This document shows, piece by piece, positions 43,122 to 55,235 of a DNA stretch of 64,000 bases; position 1 is the stretch's first letter, and each line of letters opens with the position of its first letter. The notes beneath the pieces were generated by a model. It saw nothing but the letters and a program-made list of their open reading frames with translations. It did not search any database and was not told where the DNA came from. Location of the stretch: assembly GCA_022496805.1 (NCBI GenBank), contig CM040087.1, positions 28,606,253-28,670,252 of the forward strand, read 5' to 3'. The position numbers were made by a program, and so were the translations under genes. Source of the DNA: Pohlia nutans. Lineage: Eukaryota > Streptophyta > Bryopsida > Bryales > Mniaceae.

Positions 43122-44956
43122 GCCCATTCTCCATTGAGCAAGTAGCAGTTCACATAAGTCTGAATTTCAGTTTAATTTTGCACTTGCTGCATGAATTCTG
43201 TCCAGATCTGACATGTGTAACATTCACTTATCTCGGCACTTTTCCACTTGAAACATTTGAGACTTCAAGGATGTTTGATTATGAGTAATTTAGCATGAAT
43301 CACAGGCTCTCTTATGATCTCCACTTAAAAATATTGTAGTTATTTGATACATCGAAATAATGGTCATATTCCATTGGCCAAAAATTTAGGGTACCTGATT
43401 CAACTGAGAAGTCAGAGTGCATGTTTAATCTGTGGTTGTTTTGGATCGTTCGAGGCAGTTTTGAAGCGTTTGTGGACACTTTTATGCAAGTGTTTGTTGC
43501 AACAATTTTCATACCAAGGAGTTTGAACCATTTGTGGACAAGACAATTAACCACGGAACTGCAAGATTGTCAATTTCTAAGCGTTTATGGGTCGTTTCTA
43601 AACAACTTTTTCAGCTGTTTCCACTCAATTTTGGTCTGTTTCAGCCGTCATGATTTCTCCAGAAGAAGCTAAATGACCAAACCCAAAATGGCCATTTTGA
43701 TGAAATACAACCATTATTTCCAAGTACCCTCAAATATTCTCAAATCAATTGCATTCACTTCCATTTCCATTTGCTAACACACAGGTCTCTTTGTAAAAAA
43801 CAAATTCAAAAGATTTTGGCAGCTGTTGAATATCAAAAAGTGTATGTTTTGATTTGTGGAAAAAATTAAAAAGAAAAAAGAAAAAGAAAAAGAAAGAAAG
43901 AAAGTTCAAGTGTATGTTTTAACTTATCAGGCGCTTCTACCTGGAGTACACCCATTCACAATGGTGAGGCTATTCTGCCCCAGCCTTAAAATATTTGGCA
44001 AATTTTTGCCAGAATCTTACATGATTTAGGGAGTGATTACTTTCACAATAGAAAAAATGGGAAAAAAAATGGATGAAATCTTCAAAGTTTCCTACAAAAT
44101 AATACTAAAATCGCAAGTATTTGGATGAAAATGCCTTATAATACATCATTTTATGAACGAATGAATGACTATGTATGTTTCCATTTTTCCTTACTTGGCT
44201 ACATTCGAGGGTGCGAGTCGCTCTACCAACAGAGAACCAGAATTTATTAGCTGCTCTGCCCAAAACTTGAGGAAATCTGCTGTTTTTACCACAGCCTTCA
44301 TTAAGGTGATCTCAGATGTTAGCACGGAATTTAGGCACAACTTGAAAGAATCAATTGAAGAGAGAAAAATACAGAGCTACCACAGCAGAAATAGCAGAGC
44401 CACCATTGCAGAAATAGCAGGGAATTTAGAACGACTCCAACGAGAATGGCAGATTTGTAGGACTTCGCTAAATCCAACTTAAGACTGAGATTAGAGTAAT
44501 GCCCAGGTCCTCTGCTCCAGAATTCGCTTGCAATAAATTAACCCCCGGGGGGGAGATTGGAATCAAATCACTGAGAGTGCGCATCTACCGTGGCTCTGAC
44601 CAGACCTGGAGGTTTATTATTATATTTAAACCTGGGAATCACAGAATATTCAGGTATTTTCTATGTGAGGGCTTGTCGAAACACCTGACGATTCTTCCTT
44701 GCGCGTTTGACGAAACTCTGAAGCCCGAAAGAAAAGCCCAAGCATGTTACTTCCTTCGGACGTCTCTCTTGAATTGCGCAGTACTACAAGGTCGTGTTTC
44801 TTTCTTTGCAACTAACGGTACGTAAGTTCATTTGAAAGAAGAAAAAAGTGGAGCACAATTAATGCCGTCCACTTGGGGAAGGACAAACCAAACTCCCCGA
44901 GCAGATCGATGAAGGTCTTACCTGGGAATTTAATTATCTAGATAGATCGATAAAGA
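43122..44956. other. Non-coding region, no supported gene
   Basis: Frames at 44165-44482 and 44499-44825 have somewhat protein-like composition but no recognisable domain, splice support or start context. A purine-rich AAAGAAAAAG tract lies at 43866-43905. Confidence 0.4.
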
Positions 44957-45266
44957 TATATAAGCGATTACATCTCGCCCGGTGACGTGAACGTCATGCA
45001 TGCATGCATATATGGCGCCATCGATCGATAGATGCCTGGACGTGAGAAATAGATGATTGGGAATCATTCTGTGGGCAGCTTGCCTTGGATCCTGCTTGCA
45101 TTGTTTTTGCTACGGCTCTCACGACGTACACGAGAATCGAACGGGGGAGCTGCAAGTAAAGTATCTGATGCCAAGCAGGTCCGTCCAAACTTCGGACGTG
45201 CGACGTTCCAACCCGGCCTACAGATTTCGATCACTTGCACATGCTAGCTGCATCGTGCAGGAGTGA
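44957..45266 (+). promoter_or_regulatory. Promoter-like block upstream of a short signal-peptide-like frame
   Basis: TATATAAG at 44957-44964 is followed by an inverted pair of TGACGT words (44983-44988 and 44991-44996) and a CATGCATGCATG run (about 44996-45009), then ATG at 45053 opening a 64-codon frame whose start (SLPWILLALFLLRLSRR) looks like a signal anchor and which could splice at GCAA/GTAAAG. TGACGT is the bZIP TGA-factor site and CATGCATG the RY element in plants. No downstream exon was identified, so this may be a fragment or a stranded promoter. Confidence 0.3.
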
Positions 45267-45398
45267 TAAATCTCTTTTGCAATCGCCTTTTCAAAATTAA
45301 CCCTCCAACGACTTTCCATGCCCCTAGGACTTGATTTCCAAGGAATCTTACTTCTAGCGGGAGCACTACCAACTACTTCCAAGGGCAGCTTCTTGCAA

Positions 45399-45912
45399 GG
45401 ATCCGTTGGGTGAAAGGCACTAGAAAACACGAAATAAGGTCTCAAGAACCACCCATATTCCACTCATTTCGGTACAAATGAAATATATATACTCTTGAAT
45501 TAAACTCCTGGTTTCACCCATTTTGGTAGAACTTCCTCCTTTTGAGGACCGGCCACCCATACATGAAAGCTTGGTTTAACCAGGGTTTTTTTTTTTTTTT
45601 TCCTGGCACCATGGTGCCAAACTCCAATATTGTGGCACAGTCACAATGGTCTAAGGGCGCACTTCCATGTAGGGATCGGTTGGGTGGAAGGCACTAGAAG
45701 ACAAGAATTGAGGTCTCAAGAACCACCCATGCTCCACCCATTTCGGTACAAATGAAATTTATGCTCTTGAATCCTCCTGTTTCTATCCATTTCGGTGGAG
45801 CTTCCTCCTTTTGAGGACCGGCCACCCACTGCCCCCCTTACATGGAAGGAGGCCCTAAATCTGAAGGGACTACTTTCCATTGCATGCATGGAGCATTGCT
45901 ACAGTGGGAAAA
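45399..45912. repeat. Nested and tandem dispersed repeats
   Basis: 45399-45559 and 45673-45828 are direct copies of one sequence (GGTCTCAAGAACCACCCAT ... TTTTGAGGACCGGCCACCCA). The second copy sits inside an inverted copy of the MITE-like repeat at 34564-34680, splitting it into 45590-45655 and 45857-45912. This indicates a later insertion of the first repeat type into the second. Confidence 0.6.
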
Positions 45913-47753
45913 AAAATAACCTTGCTTTGAACCAGACATAGATCATTGGATGCCAACAAGGTGAGGCATCTAATGTGCTCAGTCGCAACAACAAATTTCT
46001 TCATGCTTTTTTGCAATGTCAAAATCAAAAGTATTTGGAGGATCATTTGATTCTTGCCCAAGTTCCTAATTAATTCTTTGTGTGTTTGTTTCTTTGTTAT
46101 GATGGGTCATGCACCCATGCCGGGCCTAAATATCTAATCCATATTCTATCAGAGATCCTCGAAGTGCCCAGTGACGACCTCAAATGTCGTTTAACTGTTT
46201 AAGGGTTAATGCCATTAGTGCTGAATCGATCAGCCATAGTAATTAGCAAAAGCGTCCAAGACAAGGATCAAACGTCTTTCGACGTGGCATCCCGTAACTT
46301 GCGGATCCTCAAACCTGGCCTATCATATCCACGAGCTTGCAACTGTCGTGCTAAGTTACATTAGTTGCAACTGCAAAAACCGGCAAATCCAAGACGTCAA
46401 TGGAGGATTTTCAAAAAAATATAAAACTCATATTAAAATTATGCATGATTTGTATGATACATACTTCCATTGCAATGAAAAAAATGAAGAATCAATCGTC
46501 TAATTCCACTTTCTAAAGTGACAATGCCCTGCGCGTGTCAACTTAGGCTATCGGCACTATGTTGCATTAGAGAGGTGTGTGCTCTTGAAATTGAACCCTA
46601 AGCTTCATATACAAGTTGTGCAAATAAAAAATTGAAGCAATTTGCGTCTGATTGATTAAGCAATTCAATTCAACAATAATACAGTCACAATTAGTGATTT
46701 GATCTAACAGATACCTTGAAATTAATAAAGTTCATTGGCAGTAGGCCAACAACATATAGTTCTAATCAATCTAACAGTCTTCACAAGTTGGATCTCGATG
46801 ACCTTCCATAGATTTGAGCTCTAACCGACGGGCAAGTTGGATCTCAACTTAGCAAGACACAAGAAGGCAGGAAGACAAAAGTCTCTACTTTGGCACTCCA
46901 AAGTTGAAAACTTGAAATGAAAGTCAATTGGGGTGGACTGATAGTTTGGCACTTTCAACTAGGGTGAATTGGCACTCTAGTAGTCTGACTCTTAGAGTCT
47001 CAGAATTTGAATTTGACTCCATTTTGTTTCTTGTAGATGCCAGACTTCATATACTTGTGATGAATAGTAGATGATGGGCATTTTTCACCACACCGTTACA
47101 TCAGGATAATGTTTTGAAGGGCAATTTTTATAGAGGTATTTTTTGAAGCCCCAAAACCCATTTGAAGGGCACTGAAGACTTCAATTTTGAGCACTGCCCA
47201 CAGGCCCACAGGGGGTTCAGTGCCCATGCACGCAGGACGCGTGAGATGCATGAAACTCAAGCATGCCCTCCCTCAAAGAGCATGCCATGTACCTGGCCGT
47301 GCACAGAGGTTGAACATATGAACTTTTAAATTTTTTTAATGTGAGACAAACACCATGAAAAATCGTGAAAGCAATCGAATATGTTTGAAATCCGTTCAGT
47401 TGTGAAAACCAGGTCAAACGGGAAAATAATTACGCATTGGAGTCGGTGAATTGGCGCCCGCGGGAGACCATGAGTTACAGTAACTCCACCGAAAGAAGTT
47501 GGTTGGGCGGGAGGGAGCCGAAAGCAGCTCGAAGAGAAAAAACAAACCAAAAAGTACTTCCTGGTTGTCCGTCATTTCTATTTATGGTGAGGTTCCTGAT
47601 GAATCATCTAGAAATAGCGTAATTTCATTTGTGTCAGAACAAACTCCGTGGAAGTGGCATTTAAGCAAAGGTAAATGATTGCCTTTCTCCCCTGAAATTA
47701 CATTGACCAGTTCAGTAGTAATTTAAAAATACAATGAATCCGTTCGTCTGATG
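45913..47753. other. Non-coding spacer
   Basis: No gene, RNA or terminal repeat could be supported in this stretch. Confidence 0.5.
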
Positions 47754-47767
47754 AAGGCAAAAGATTC

Positions 47768-47960
47768 TACACCCCCGCTGATCACACCATTCGTTGGTCC
47801 CTTACGGGCCCCATTACAGATTTTCAGGTTAGTGAGGATATTGAGTAGGCTTTTAGTTTCCCTCCTCGCCGGTCACGGTGGGGTTGGGCTGTATCTTGCT
47901 TCTTTTTCGCAATAAAGGGTCTCCCATTGTTTGTGTAAAAAGTAAAAAAAAAAAAAAAAA
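47768..47960 (+). mobile_element. 5'-truncated LINE-like retrocopy
   Basis: About 190 bp ending in AATAAA-type sequence (GCAATAAAGGG), then about 17 A residues. It is flanked by a 14-bp direct repeat with one mismatch, AAGGCAAAAGATTC (47754-47767) and AAGGCAAAATATTC (47961-47974). A poly(A) tail plus a long target duplication is the signature of target-primed reverse transcription. The body resembles a plant LINE 3' end or an mRNA-derived copy; the source is not identified. Confidence 0.75.
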
Positions 47961-48770
47961 AAGGCAAAATATTCCAGAAAAAGAAACATGGATCCACCTA
48001 CCCTCCTATTTACCTGATACCATTCACCTATTTGACTTCAAATCATGATATGTACACAAATCGGAGAATCACTCATTGACCAAGCAAATTGAACCTCTCA
48101 AGTATGTACAGTCTCTGTTCTCCAAATCTAAAAATTGCACTTAAATGAACATCAGCTTGACCTAAAATCCACAATTTTTTTTGGGAGCCGCCACTGAGAG
48201 CTGAAGAATTCTTTCAGACAGCCAATTATGAGAGATGAAGCATTTTTGTGCTCCAAGGATGTTCAACCAAAAATCATGCAAAGGTATTCTATGATTTCAA
48301 CTTTAAAAAATTCTAAAACATTACTTGAAAGGGCTTCAGAAACTTATGAAACAACTTGAATCAGAACGTCTCGTAAGGCGGGTCATAAGGTCGCCTCCAT
48401 GATAGCCAGACCATAGATATTGACACTTTTGGGTATACTTTTCCAAGGGAAAAAAAAAAAACTGATATTTCATACGACACTAGACTGTTCTTGTGTGAAC
48501 TCCACAAAGGATTTATAAAGTTAGTAAGAAATGAGTGCTATAAAATTAGTAGAAAAGCACAAAATGGGCATGGTAACAAGCAGGGGATTTGCAAGTGAAA
48601 TCTCAAAAGGCGGGCGACGGAGACTCGCAAATAAAGCTCCGCGCGCTGCGACCTCGATTGAACAGTAACCCACACTAATATCGGATCTGCAGACAGCCAC
48701 CAGCCGCCTTCTGGTAAACCTTCTGGTAAACCTACAGTAGAAGGAACCCAGACGATTGACAGGCTGGCTC

Positions 48771-48777
48771 TATATAA
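48771..48777 (+). promoter_or_regulatory. TATA box of the pectate lyase gene
   Basis: TATATAA, preceded by CTC, about 30 bp before a pyrimidine-rich likely start site near 48800-48815. A 12-bp direct repeat CCTTCTGGTAAA lies just upstream (48707-48730). Confidence 0.7.
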
Positions 48778-48979
48778 GACCCTTATTGAATCACATGATA
48801 CTCATCGGTTTCTCTCTGCATCTGGTCCAGAGTCACAGTCTCAGGCATTCCGAGGTTGACTTAGAAACATTGCGGTTTGTTAAATCAGACAGAGCCGTAG
48901 CCTCAAAATTTCTAGTTAGTGAAGGACCATGTTGAGAAGCAGCAACTAATTGGGCTCCCCATCTCGCCCCTCAACGCAG

Positions 48980-49297
48980 GTATGCTCCCCATCAATCCAT
49001 GTACACTTCGATCCATGATTTCATTCCTCACACCCCAATCTGATTTGCTCTAATTATGCTCACATTTCAACTAGTTGTTAGAGCTTTAGGAGTTTCAAAG
49101 TTGATCAGTTTCATTCAAGGAATTATCGCTTGCGATACAAACTCAGATGTTTACTTATTAGTTCAGTTTTTCTTTACACAATTAGCGAAGCCAATCCACA
49201 TGTTCATGTTTAAATTCATGAACTCTTGTCGCAAGAAGTGCAAGCTCATGGCATTGTCATGGCAGTCATCAATATCTGGGTGTGTATTTTAATGCAG
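48980..49297 (+). other. Predicted 5'UTR intron of the pectate lyase gene
   Basis: Donor ACGCAG/GTATGC and acceptor TTTTAATGCAG. Splicing it would join a leader exon starting near 48800 to the exon with the ATG at 49353. Leader introns near the start often raise expression in plants; that effect is inferred. Confidence 0.55.
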
Positions 49298-49352
49298 GTG
49301 AAGCTACATCAACTGATTGGCAAAGAAAGTGTTATAGTTCAAGCATCAGGAA

Positions 49353-51246
49353 ATGACAACCAGGACAATCATGGCTCCCATGAGCTTGCTGGTGCTGGTG
49401 ATTCTGGCGACGCAATGGACGTCCCTGCATGCCAGGTCCGTGCCCGGCGACTACGACACGCAGCAGTACGTGCCTATCGATCAGCCCACGAGTCTGTTCG
49501 ACACGCAATCCGACATGCCCAGCTTCGCCAGTCAGGACACTCCGTGGGAATTCGACGCCACGCAAGAGTCCTTCACTACGCAAGACGTTGCCTCCACGCC
49601 GCCCACGCACCAGAGCACCTACCAGTTCGACGGGAATAGTTTCGCTTCCACGGAGACCGAGCTCCCGTTCGACACCTACGTCGATTCCCCCGAGACCGTC
49701 CAGGACACCGGCGCCAGCTTCGCTGATGACACGGCGACGGCGTACCACCCCCAGGAAGTGGTGCATTCGCAGGCTGAATACGAGAATGACGAAGTTTTCT
49801 TCGACACCTCCGATGCAGACACCGTCTATCGCGCTAATGACAAGTAAGTATCTGCATCCGGTGGTTTTCTCAACAAATCCCATTCTAGATGTCAAAATTG
49901 TAATATGTAGATCCTCTCTATTTTCTGTGAATTCTTGTTCATGACTTCGAATGTGGTCTTCCCATGCGATGTGATTTTTAGTCTGAGCAATATTAATATA
50001 ATATATTTCGTACATTGTCTGCCACTTACTCTGTACGTGACGAACAATGTACAATATCCATGGAATTTGACGTGATTGCTAATTGGCATTGCATTTGTGC
50101 TCTCATTTCAGTGGGCTGAGCCTGTCCGACACGGACGTGATGAACGCCACCAGCGTCGATGACACGCTGGCGTCGCTGGCCAAGGTTATGGGTGGCTGCG
50201 GTACTGGCAACCCCATCGACGACTGCTGGCGCTGCGACCCCAACTGGCGCAGCCATCGCCAGGCGCTCGCCACCTGCGCCATCGGCTTCGGCCGCAATGC
50301 CATCGGCGGCAAGAACGGCCCCATCTACACCGTCACCAACAACGGCGATGACTTGACCAACCCCCAGCCCGGCACGCTGCGATACGGCGTGACGCGCAAT
50401 GGACCGCTGTGGATCATCTTCGCCAAAAGCATGAATATCCAGCTCAAGGGCGAGTTGTGGGTGACGGCGTACAAGACCCTCGACGGGCGTGGTGCCGAGG
50501 TGCACATCACAGGCGGGTCACAGATCACCATCCAGAACACCAACAACGTCATCGTGCACGGGCTGTACATCCACGACATGAAGCCGTCCGGGCCCAGCAC
50601 CATCCGTGTGTCGCCCACGAAGATAATGAGGCGCAGTGTGTCGGACGGCGACGGGCTGCACATCTGGGGTTCTCACGACGTGTGGGTGGATCACTGCTAC
50701 CTGGCGAGGGCCACGGACGGGCTGCTGGACGTGACGCGCGGGTCCACGCTGGTGACGGTGTCGAACAACTTCTTCGAGCAGCACGACAAGACCATGCTGC
50801 TGGGCGCGGACCCCAGCCACACCATGGACCGCAACATGAAGGTGACTGTGGCGTTCAACAAGTTCGGGCCGGGGCTGGTGCAGCGGTTGCCGCGGTGCCG
50901 GTTCGGCGTGTTCCATGTGCTGAACAACGACTACTCGTCGGGGTGGCAGATTTACGCGATCGGGGGCAGCGAGGACCCGACGATTCTGTCGCAGGGCAAC
51001 TACTTTGCTCCGAGCGGGAACAAGGAGGTGACGAAGCGCATCAACGACAACGGGCCGATGTTCGGCGGGTGGCAGAGCTGGAACTGGGCGTCGAGCGGCG
51101 ACGTTTTCATGAAGGGCGCGTACTTCGTGGGGTCGGGCGCGAAGGCGACGTCGGCGAGCGTGTACGCGAAGGCGTTCAGCACGTCATCACGGCCTGGCAA
51201 CATGGTGCCCGCTCTCACGAAGGGCGCGGGTCCTCTGAAGTTGTAG
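49353..51246 (+). CDS. Secreted pectate lyase (PL1 family)
   Basis: Exons 49353-49843 and 50112-51246 join in frame (AA/T within an Asn codon) across a 268-bp GTAAGT...TTTCAG intron, giving 541 residues. Pectate lyase cleaves de-esterified homogalacturonan by calcium-dependent beta-elimination in the cell wall. A signal peptide is clear (MSLLVLVILATQW then A-R-S). Residues 30-165 form an acidic Ser/Thr/Asp-rich extension with no known fold. The catalytic beta-helix follows: CWRCDPNW near 190, WVDHC near 356, DGLLD near 367, HDKTMLLG, RLPRCRFG near 423 (contains the conserved catalytic Arg), and AIGGSEDPTILSQGN near 447-461. The frame is intact, GC-rich at third positions and unlike its AT-rich surroundings. 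The overlapping antisense frames are shadows. This is the clearest functional host gene in the window. Confidence 0.96.
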
Positions 51247-52089
51247 AAGTCGTAACAGCACAGAAGTGCTAATTGTATGATGACCTCGAGAACATCAAGA
51301 TGGTTCGGAATTGGACACGCAGAGGCTGTGCTCGCAGCAGCCCGGATAAGTGCGTACCTGAGTAGAGCTTTTAGAATGCAATCTCCTCAGTCAAGCTTGC
51401 GGATTGCTTTTTATTGTCGCGGCTTGAGATTAGTGAAGAGTTGATCCTAGGCCCATGTTAGTAGCAGATTAGTGTAGTGTAGAGTACGTGCAACCGCTGC
51501 AACAGGGAGTCAGGTGCCTGTGAGCAGACGAGTTGAAACACATAACGAAGAGTTGCTGATGATAGTGATGCAATTCTGAGAGTCGACCGCTGGTCGGGAG
51601 GTTGGAGCTGGAGGGTGAAGAGTTGGTTGGACAAAAGTCATCGACCTCACTGAAGCCCTCTCCCGGTGCAGAATGAGTTGACCAGTTTACTATCAGGTTC
51701 AAATGGGTGTCTGGATGATGCCGCCGGGTTGCAAGTGGTTGACATCCCGGCATGTGACGTGGATGCGCACATTGTATGGTCTTCGTCTGGCTATGGCCAG
51801 TTTAATAATGACGATGTCGCTGTAATGGGCAGACTGTTTTGATACATTACTGTTGATGGCTCAGTTGAGCTTGCCTGTGTCCATGTTTGCTCTTGACTCT
51901 CTTCGATTTCAGTTTGTTTTCACCCTGGTGACATTGTTGCGAGCTTCTTGGGATTTGCAGGTGTCGTGGTTTTCTAAGGTGTTTTGGAGCGTTGAGTCTT
52001 TTTTATTGTAAACCGTGCACTTTTAATATTAGTGAACTAATGAGACTAGAGAGTATGGATGATCAATTGGGAAATCAGAAGAATTAGAA
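51247..52089 (+). other. Pectate lyase 3' flank, no further gene
   Basis: Likely 3'UTR followed by non-coding DNA. A clear poly(A) signal was not pinpointed. Confidence 0.45.
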
Positions 52090-52377
52090 GGGCTTCACGT
52101 CTAGACATGGGTCAATCAGTACAATTTGTGGTATTAGGATCAATTGGTAGTGTCGTCAATCCAGAGCCTCCCTTCTTCAACCGGCTGATCTGTCTACCAG
52201 TCCAGCTAGCGCTACTGGAAGACATGTTGCAATCAATTTCCAATGCTGACTAAATAATCAGTGTGCATATGCCATAGAATTCTATCCCCAAATCGTGCAC
52301 AGCACTTCCAATCAGGAATTTATTTAGTGGTGGAAGTCGACCATTGGAAGAAATTAATTTGTGGGCTTCACGTCTAG
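52090..52377. repeat. 258-bp segment between 15-bp direct repeats
   Basis: GGGCTTCACGTCTAG occurs at 52090-52104 and again at 52363-52377. The 258 bp between them have a GC-richer start and no poly(A) or inverted ends. The repeat could be a long target duplication from a retroposed fragment or a deletion-resistant tandem remnant. Confidence 0.45.
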
Positions 52378-52414
52378 TGAAATGCTACCGTAGCGAGCTC
52401 CATAGCATTTCACT
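52376..52414. other. Short perfect hairpin
   Basis: AGTGAAATGCTA (52376-52387) and TAGCATTTCACT (52403-52414) form a perfect 12-bp stem with a 15-base loop. Too short for a typical plant miRNA precursor. Confidence 0.5.
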
Positions 52415-53324
52415 AACCTGAATCTCAGGTTTAATATATACTGAATTTATGATCCCAGATCTGATATTCAGGTGAAAGTGTAACTACTACCCAACTGTAG
52501 AAGAGATGTTGAGAGATGTACTCAACCGAACTATATCTTCTTCACTCATGGAACTACCTAAGTTTTACTACTTAGATGTCTTTCTACCCATCATAAAATA
52601 TGTAGGCACTTACTACACAACGTATAATTGTGCACTTACTGGTGATGACATAGCTTTTAGATCTTACAGCTACTTAATCCTATGGTGCTCTAACTACCTT
52701 ACAGACCATAATTACATTCCCTAGTAGAAAAGGTGTATGGCTTGAAATATAAATAGACCAAAAACTAGTTCATGACGAGTTGGGAGACAATTTAAAACAA
52801 GCCACTGTTATTATTCTCTACACCTCGCAATGACTCCCACACCTTCTATCAAAGTTCCAAGCCCATGGCTCACAAGGGGACTGTCAATCTATGACACGAC
52901 ACTATTCAACCCAAGTATAGCTCAAAAAAGAGGTTAGAAGTAGAGCAAAAAGGGAGATTAGATGGGCTTCTTTTTGGTTAACTCAATATCAAGAAAACAG
53001 AGGATTGAGGAAAGAACGTGCGCACCTTGTGCCCACTTGTACTCCTGCATGGGGGCAAGGTAGACGTGTCGCCATGGCGCCTTCAAAATCCTAGGGACAT
53101 TCAAATTTTGACCAAAAAAACTTGTGTGTGCATTCAAAATGGCGCTCAACACTGCCATGCCAGGACTAAGTTTGGCAACTGATCATGGGACTAGAGCTCA
53201 AGAGATTGGCGACAATACAAGAGGTGATGAAGGAAATTGCCACTCACGAAATTGCAATGAGATGAAGAAGACACAGAGATGGCCATGAAGAAATGGGGAT
53301 GGTGAGTGCTGGGAGGTGCGCATC
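52415..53324. other. Non-coding region
   Basis: AT-rich with no supported gene; frames are short and unlike any protein I know. Confidence 0.5.
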
Positions 53325-53460
53325 CACTAATAGAAATCTTGTCCAATGTGACTTGTTTTGAATAACTAAATGTTTGTTGTGACTTGTTTTTAGTGACTCC
53401 AAATTAAGTTTGAGTCACTAATTAAAAACAAGTCACATCGGCAAAAGATTTCTACTAGTG
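53325..53460. mobile_element. CACTA-type MITE
   Basis: 136 bp beginning CACTAATAGAAATCTTG and ending as the complement of CACTAGTAGAAATCTTTTG, with both arms continuing into GATGTGACTTGTTTT-like sequence (about 36 bp of imperfect inverted repeat). CACTA ends are diagnostic for the CACTA (En/Spm) superfamily. The flanking trinucleotides are ATC and GTC, so the expected 3-bp duplication is imperfect. Confidence 0.8.
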
Positions 53461-54062
53461 GTCGAACTTCGATTTGAAATGCAAACAATGGGACTCATTG
53501 ACCTTGACAGAGACGGGCAACCCTCCAGGATGAAGAATTGACCGTTAGCAAAAAAAAAGTTTTTCATCTTCAATTCATAAAGACCCATTCACCCAGTTAT
53601 GTGCAACTGGAGCAAATGTGCAAATTTTTGCCCAATTAAAAACCGTTAAAACCAAAGATTCTAAGCGAGCCATCAGTCGACTCGCTTTCTATGACGTAAC
53701 CTAGTCTTTCACGTTTTTTTTAATTTCATGATCTTTCACTTCGTCACTAGTGGTACGCTTGCTGTGATCGAAGTGTGAGCCCTAATGTTAGTGGCAGATT
53801 CTCAACATAATCCCTCTTCTGATACTACGTGAGATTGCATCAAGTGTTGGGAGTTCTGCTACGCTGAATGTGAGGATGTATATTGATACCAAACTATGAA
53901 CGTTCCAATGTAATGTCAACTTCAGCTGATTGTCATTAGAACAGGCCGGGAAGGAAAGAACACGTTGTATAGAGTCTATCGATTATCTGGGTTGAATCTA
54001 GTTTCTACTCCGGCTAATAGTTTCTACTCCGGCTAATTACCGTACTCCCGCTAATCACTGTA

Positions 54063-54374
54063 CGTGGAAGGCAGGGTCGGCAGAAAATAATTCCCCAAAA
54101 AAATGCCGAAAAAATAAATAAATATATTAATGAAGTCAACAAAAATGAAGTCAACAAAAATCCACTAAAAATGAAAAGTCGAAATTGGATGAAAACATAA
54201 CACTCAACGAAAATCGTAGATAAAAAATAAAATAAAACGTGGAGCTGGCAGAAAATAAATTAATGTTAGCTATTAATAGCCGATTTCTTAACAATTACTT
54301 TTGAAAGTGCCGACCTCAACTGTTTCAACTTTTATTAATTATTCGACATGAAAGTGCCGACCTTGCCTTCCACG
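54063..54374. mobile_element. MITE with CGTGGAAGGC ends and TA flanks
   Basis: 312 bp. The ends CGTGGAAGGCAGGGTCGGCA and, from the right, CGTGGAAGGCAAGGTCGGCA form a 20-bp inverted repeat with one mismatch, flanked by TA on both sides (54061-54062, 54375-54376). TA flanks fit a Tc1/mariner (Stowaway-like) origin; related AAAGTGCCGACCT words recur inside the right half. Non-coding. Confidence 0.75.
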
Positions 54375-54811
54375 TACGGTAGTGTTCTGATAATGTTATC
54401 CACTAGGGTTAGTTCAAACCTCCGTCCACTTTGACCACTAGATCTATGCTAGTTGTCGATTTCGAAAAGTCCCATTATGGTGGAAAAGTCCCAACTAAAC
54501 AAATATTGCCATCCGCTCTCCCAAGGGAGATAGTTGCTGGAGCTGTGCCATGTGTTTCTGTGCTATGTCGTAGAGCCTCACATGGAGGATGCTCTAAGGC
54601 AGATAAATCCTCTCCAGGAACAGAGATTCTCTTCCTGTTTCACACGGGTTTCACAATTATCATTTGGAGCTTCAAAGAAGGAGAATGCGCTCTACTCCCA
54701 GACTCTAAGGATGCTCGGGAAGGTTTAATTTAGTTTCTACTTGGGCGCTAGCTGTCTAGACGAGAAAAACCCTTACAACAGAACTGGGTACCCGACTCGG
54801 TTTTACCATAT

Positions 54812-55235
54812 AAGGTAGACGACCTGTTTCCGATCAGGCCCCCAATCACGCAGTATAGGGCGACCTATTTTCGTGAACCAGCCTACATTATTTTCGAATT
54901 CATTCGTAAACGGTGATGGAAACATGTTTTTTCTTAATATGGAATGGTTGGCACCAAGAATGGAAACTTGTTACTGAGTTAGTATGATATTATGTGTTCT
55001 CGAAATCTAGTTTTGCAGTTCTTGGAAATAGGTCAGCCTATGTTGCGAGAATGGGTTGGAGAGAATCTTCACTTTGAAAATTCGTAGTAAATTCAATATT
55101 GCCCCAAAATTTGTTCAAAAATATGTGACCTTCTTCAAATCTATTTCCCTACACTGCAAAATTATTTGCCTATTCGTTACTCCACCGGAAGTATGCTGAA
55201 TTGCTTAAGGTGATCGGAAACAGGTCGTCTACCTT
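54812..55235. mobile_element. 424-bp inverted-repeat element
   Basis: A perfect 25-bp inverted repeat starting AAGGTAGACGACCTG occupies 54812-54836 and 55211-55235, and weaker pairing continues inward (GACCTATTT, AGCCTA). No coding sequence. The flanks show no unambiguous target duplication, so the superfamily is unknown. Confidence 0.75.

Noticed and set aside
44200..44245. tRNA-like A box on the minus strand (GTTGGTAGAGCG)
   Set aside because: No matching B box, acceptor stem or anticodon arm; a chance match or a tiny relic.
49332..50054. Minus-strand 240-residue frame opposite the pectate lyase
   Set aside because: Shadow frame caused by GC-rich third positions of the pectate lyase exon; it also runs through the intron.
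50409..51272. Plus-strand 287-residue frame overlapping pectate lyase exon 2
   Set aside because: Out-of-frame translation rich in Arg/Ala/Gly, without domain features; the PL1 frame is clearly the real one.
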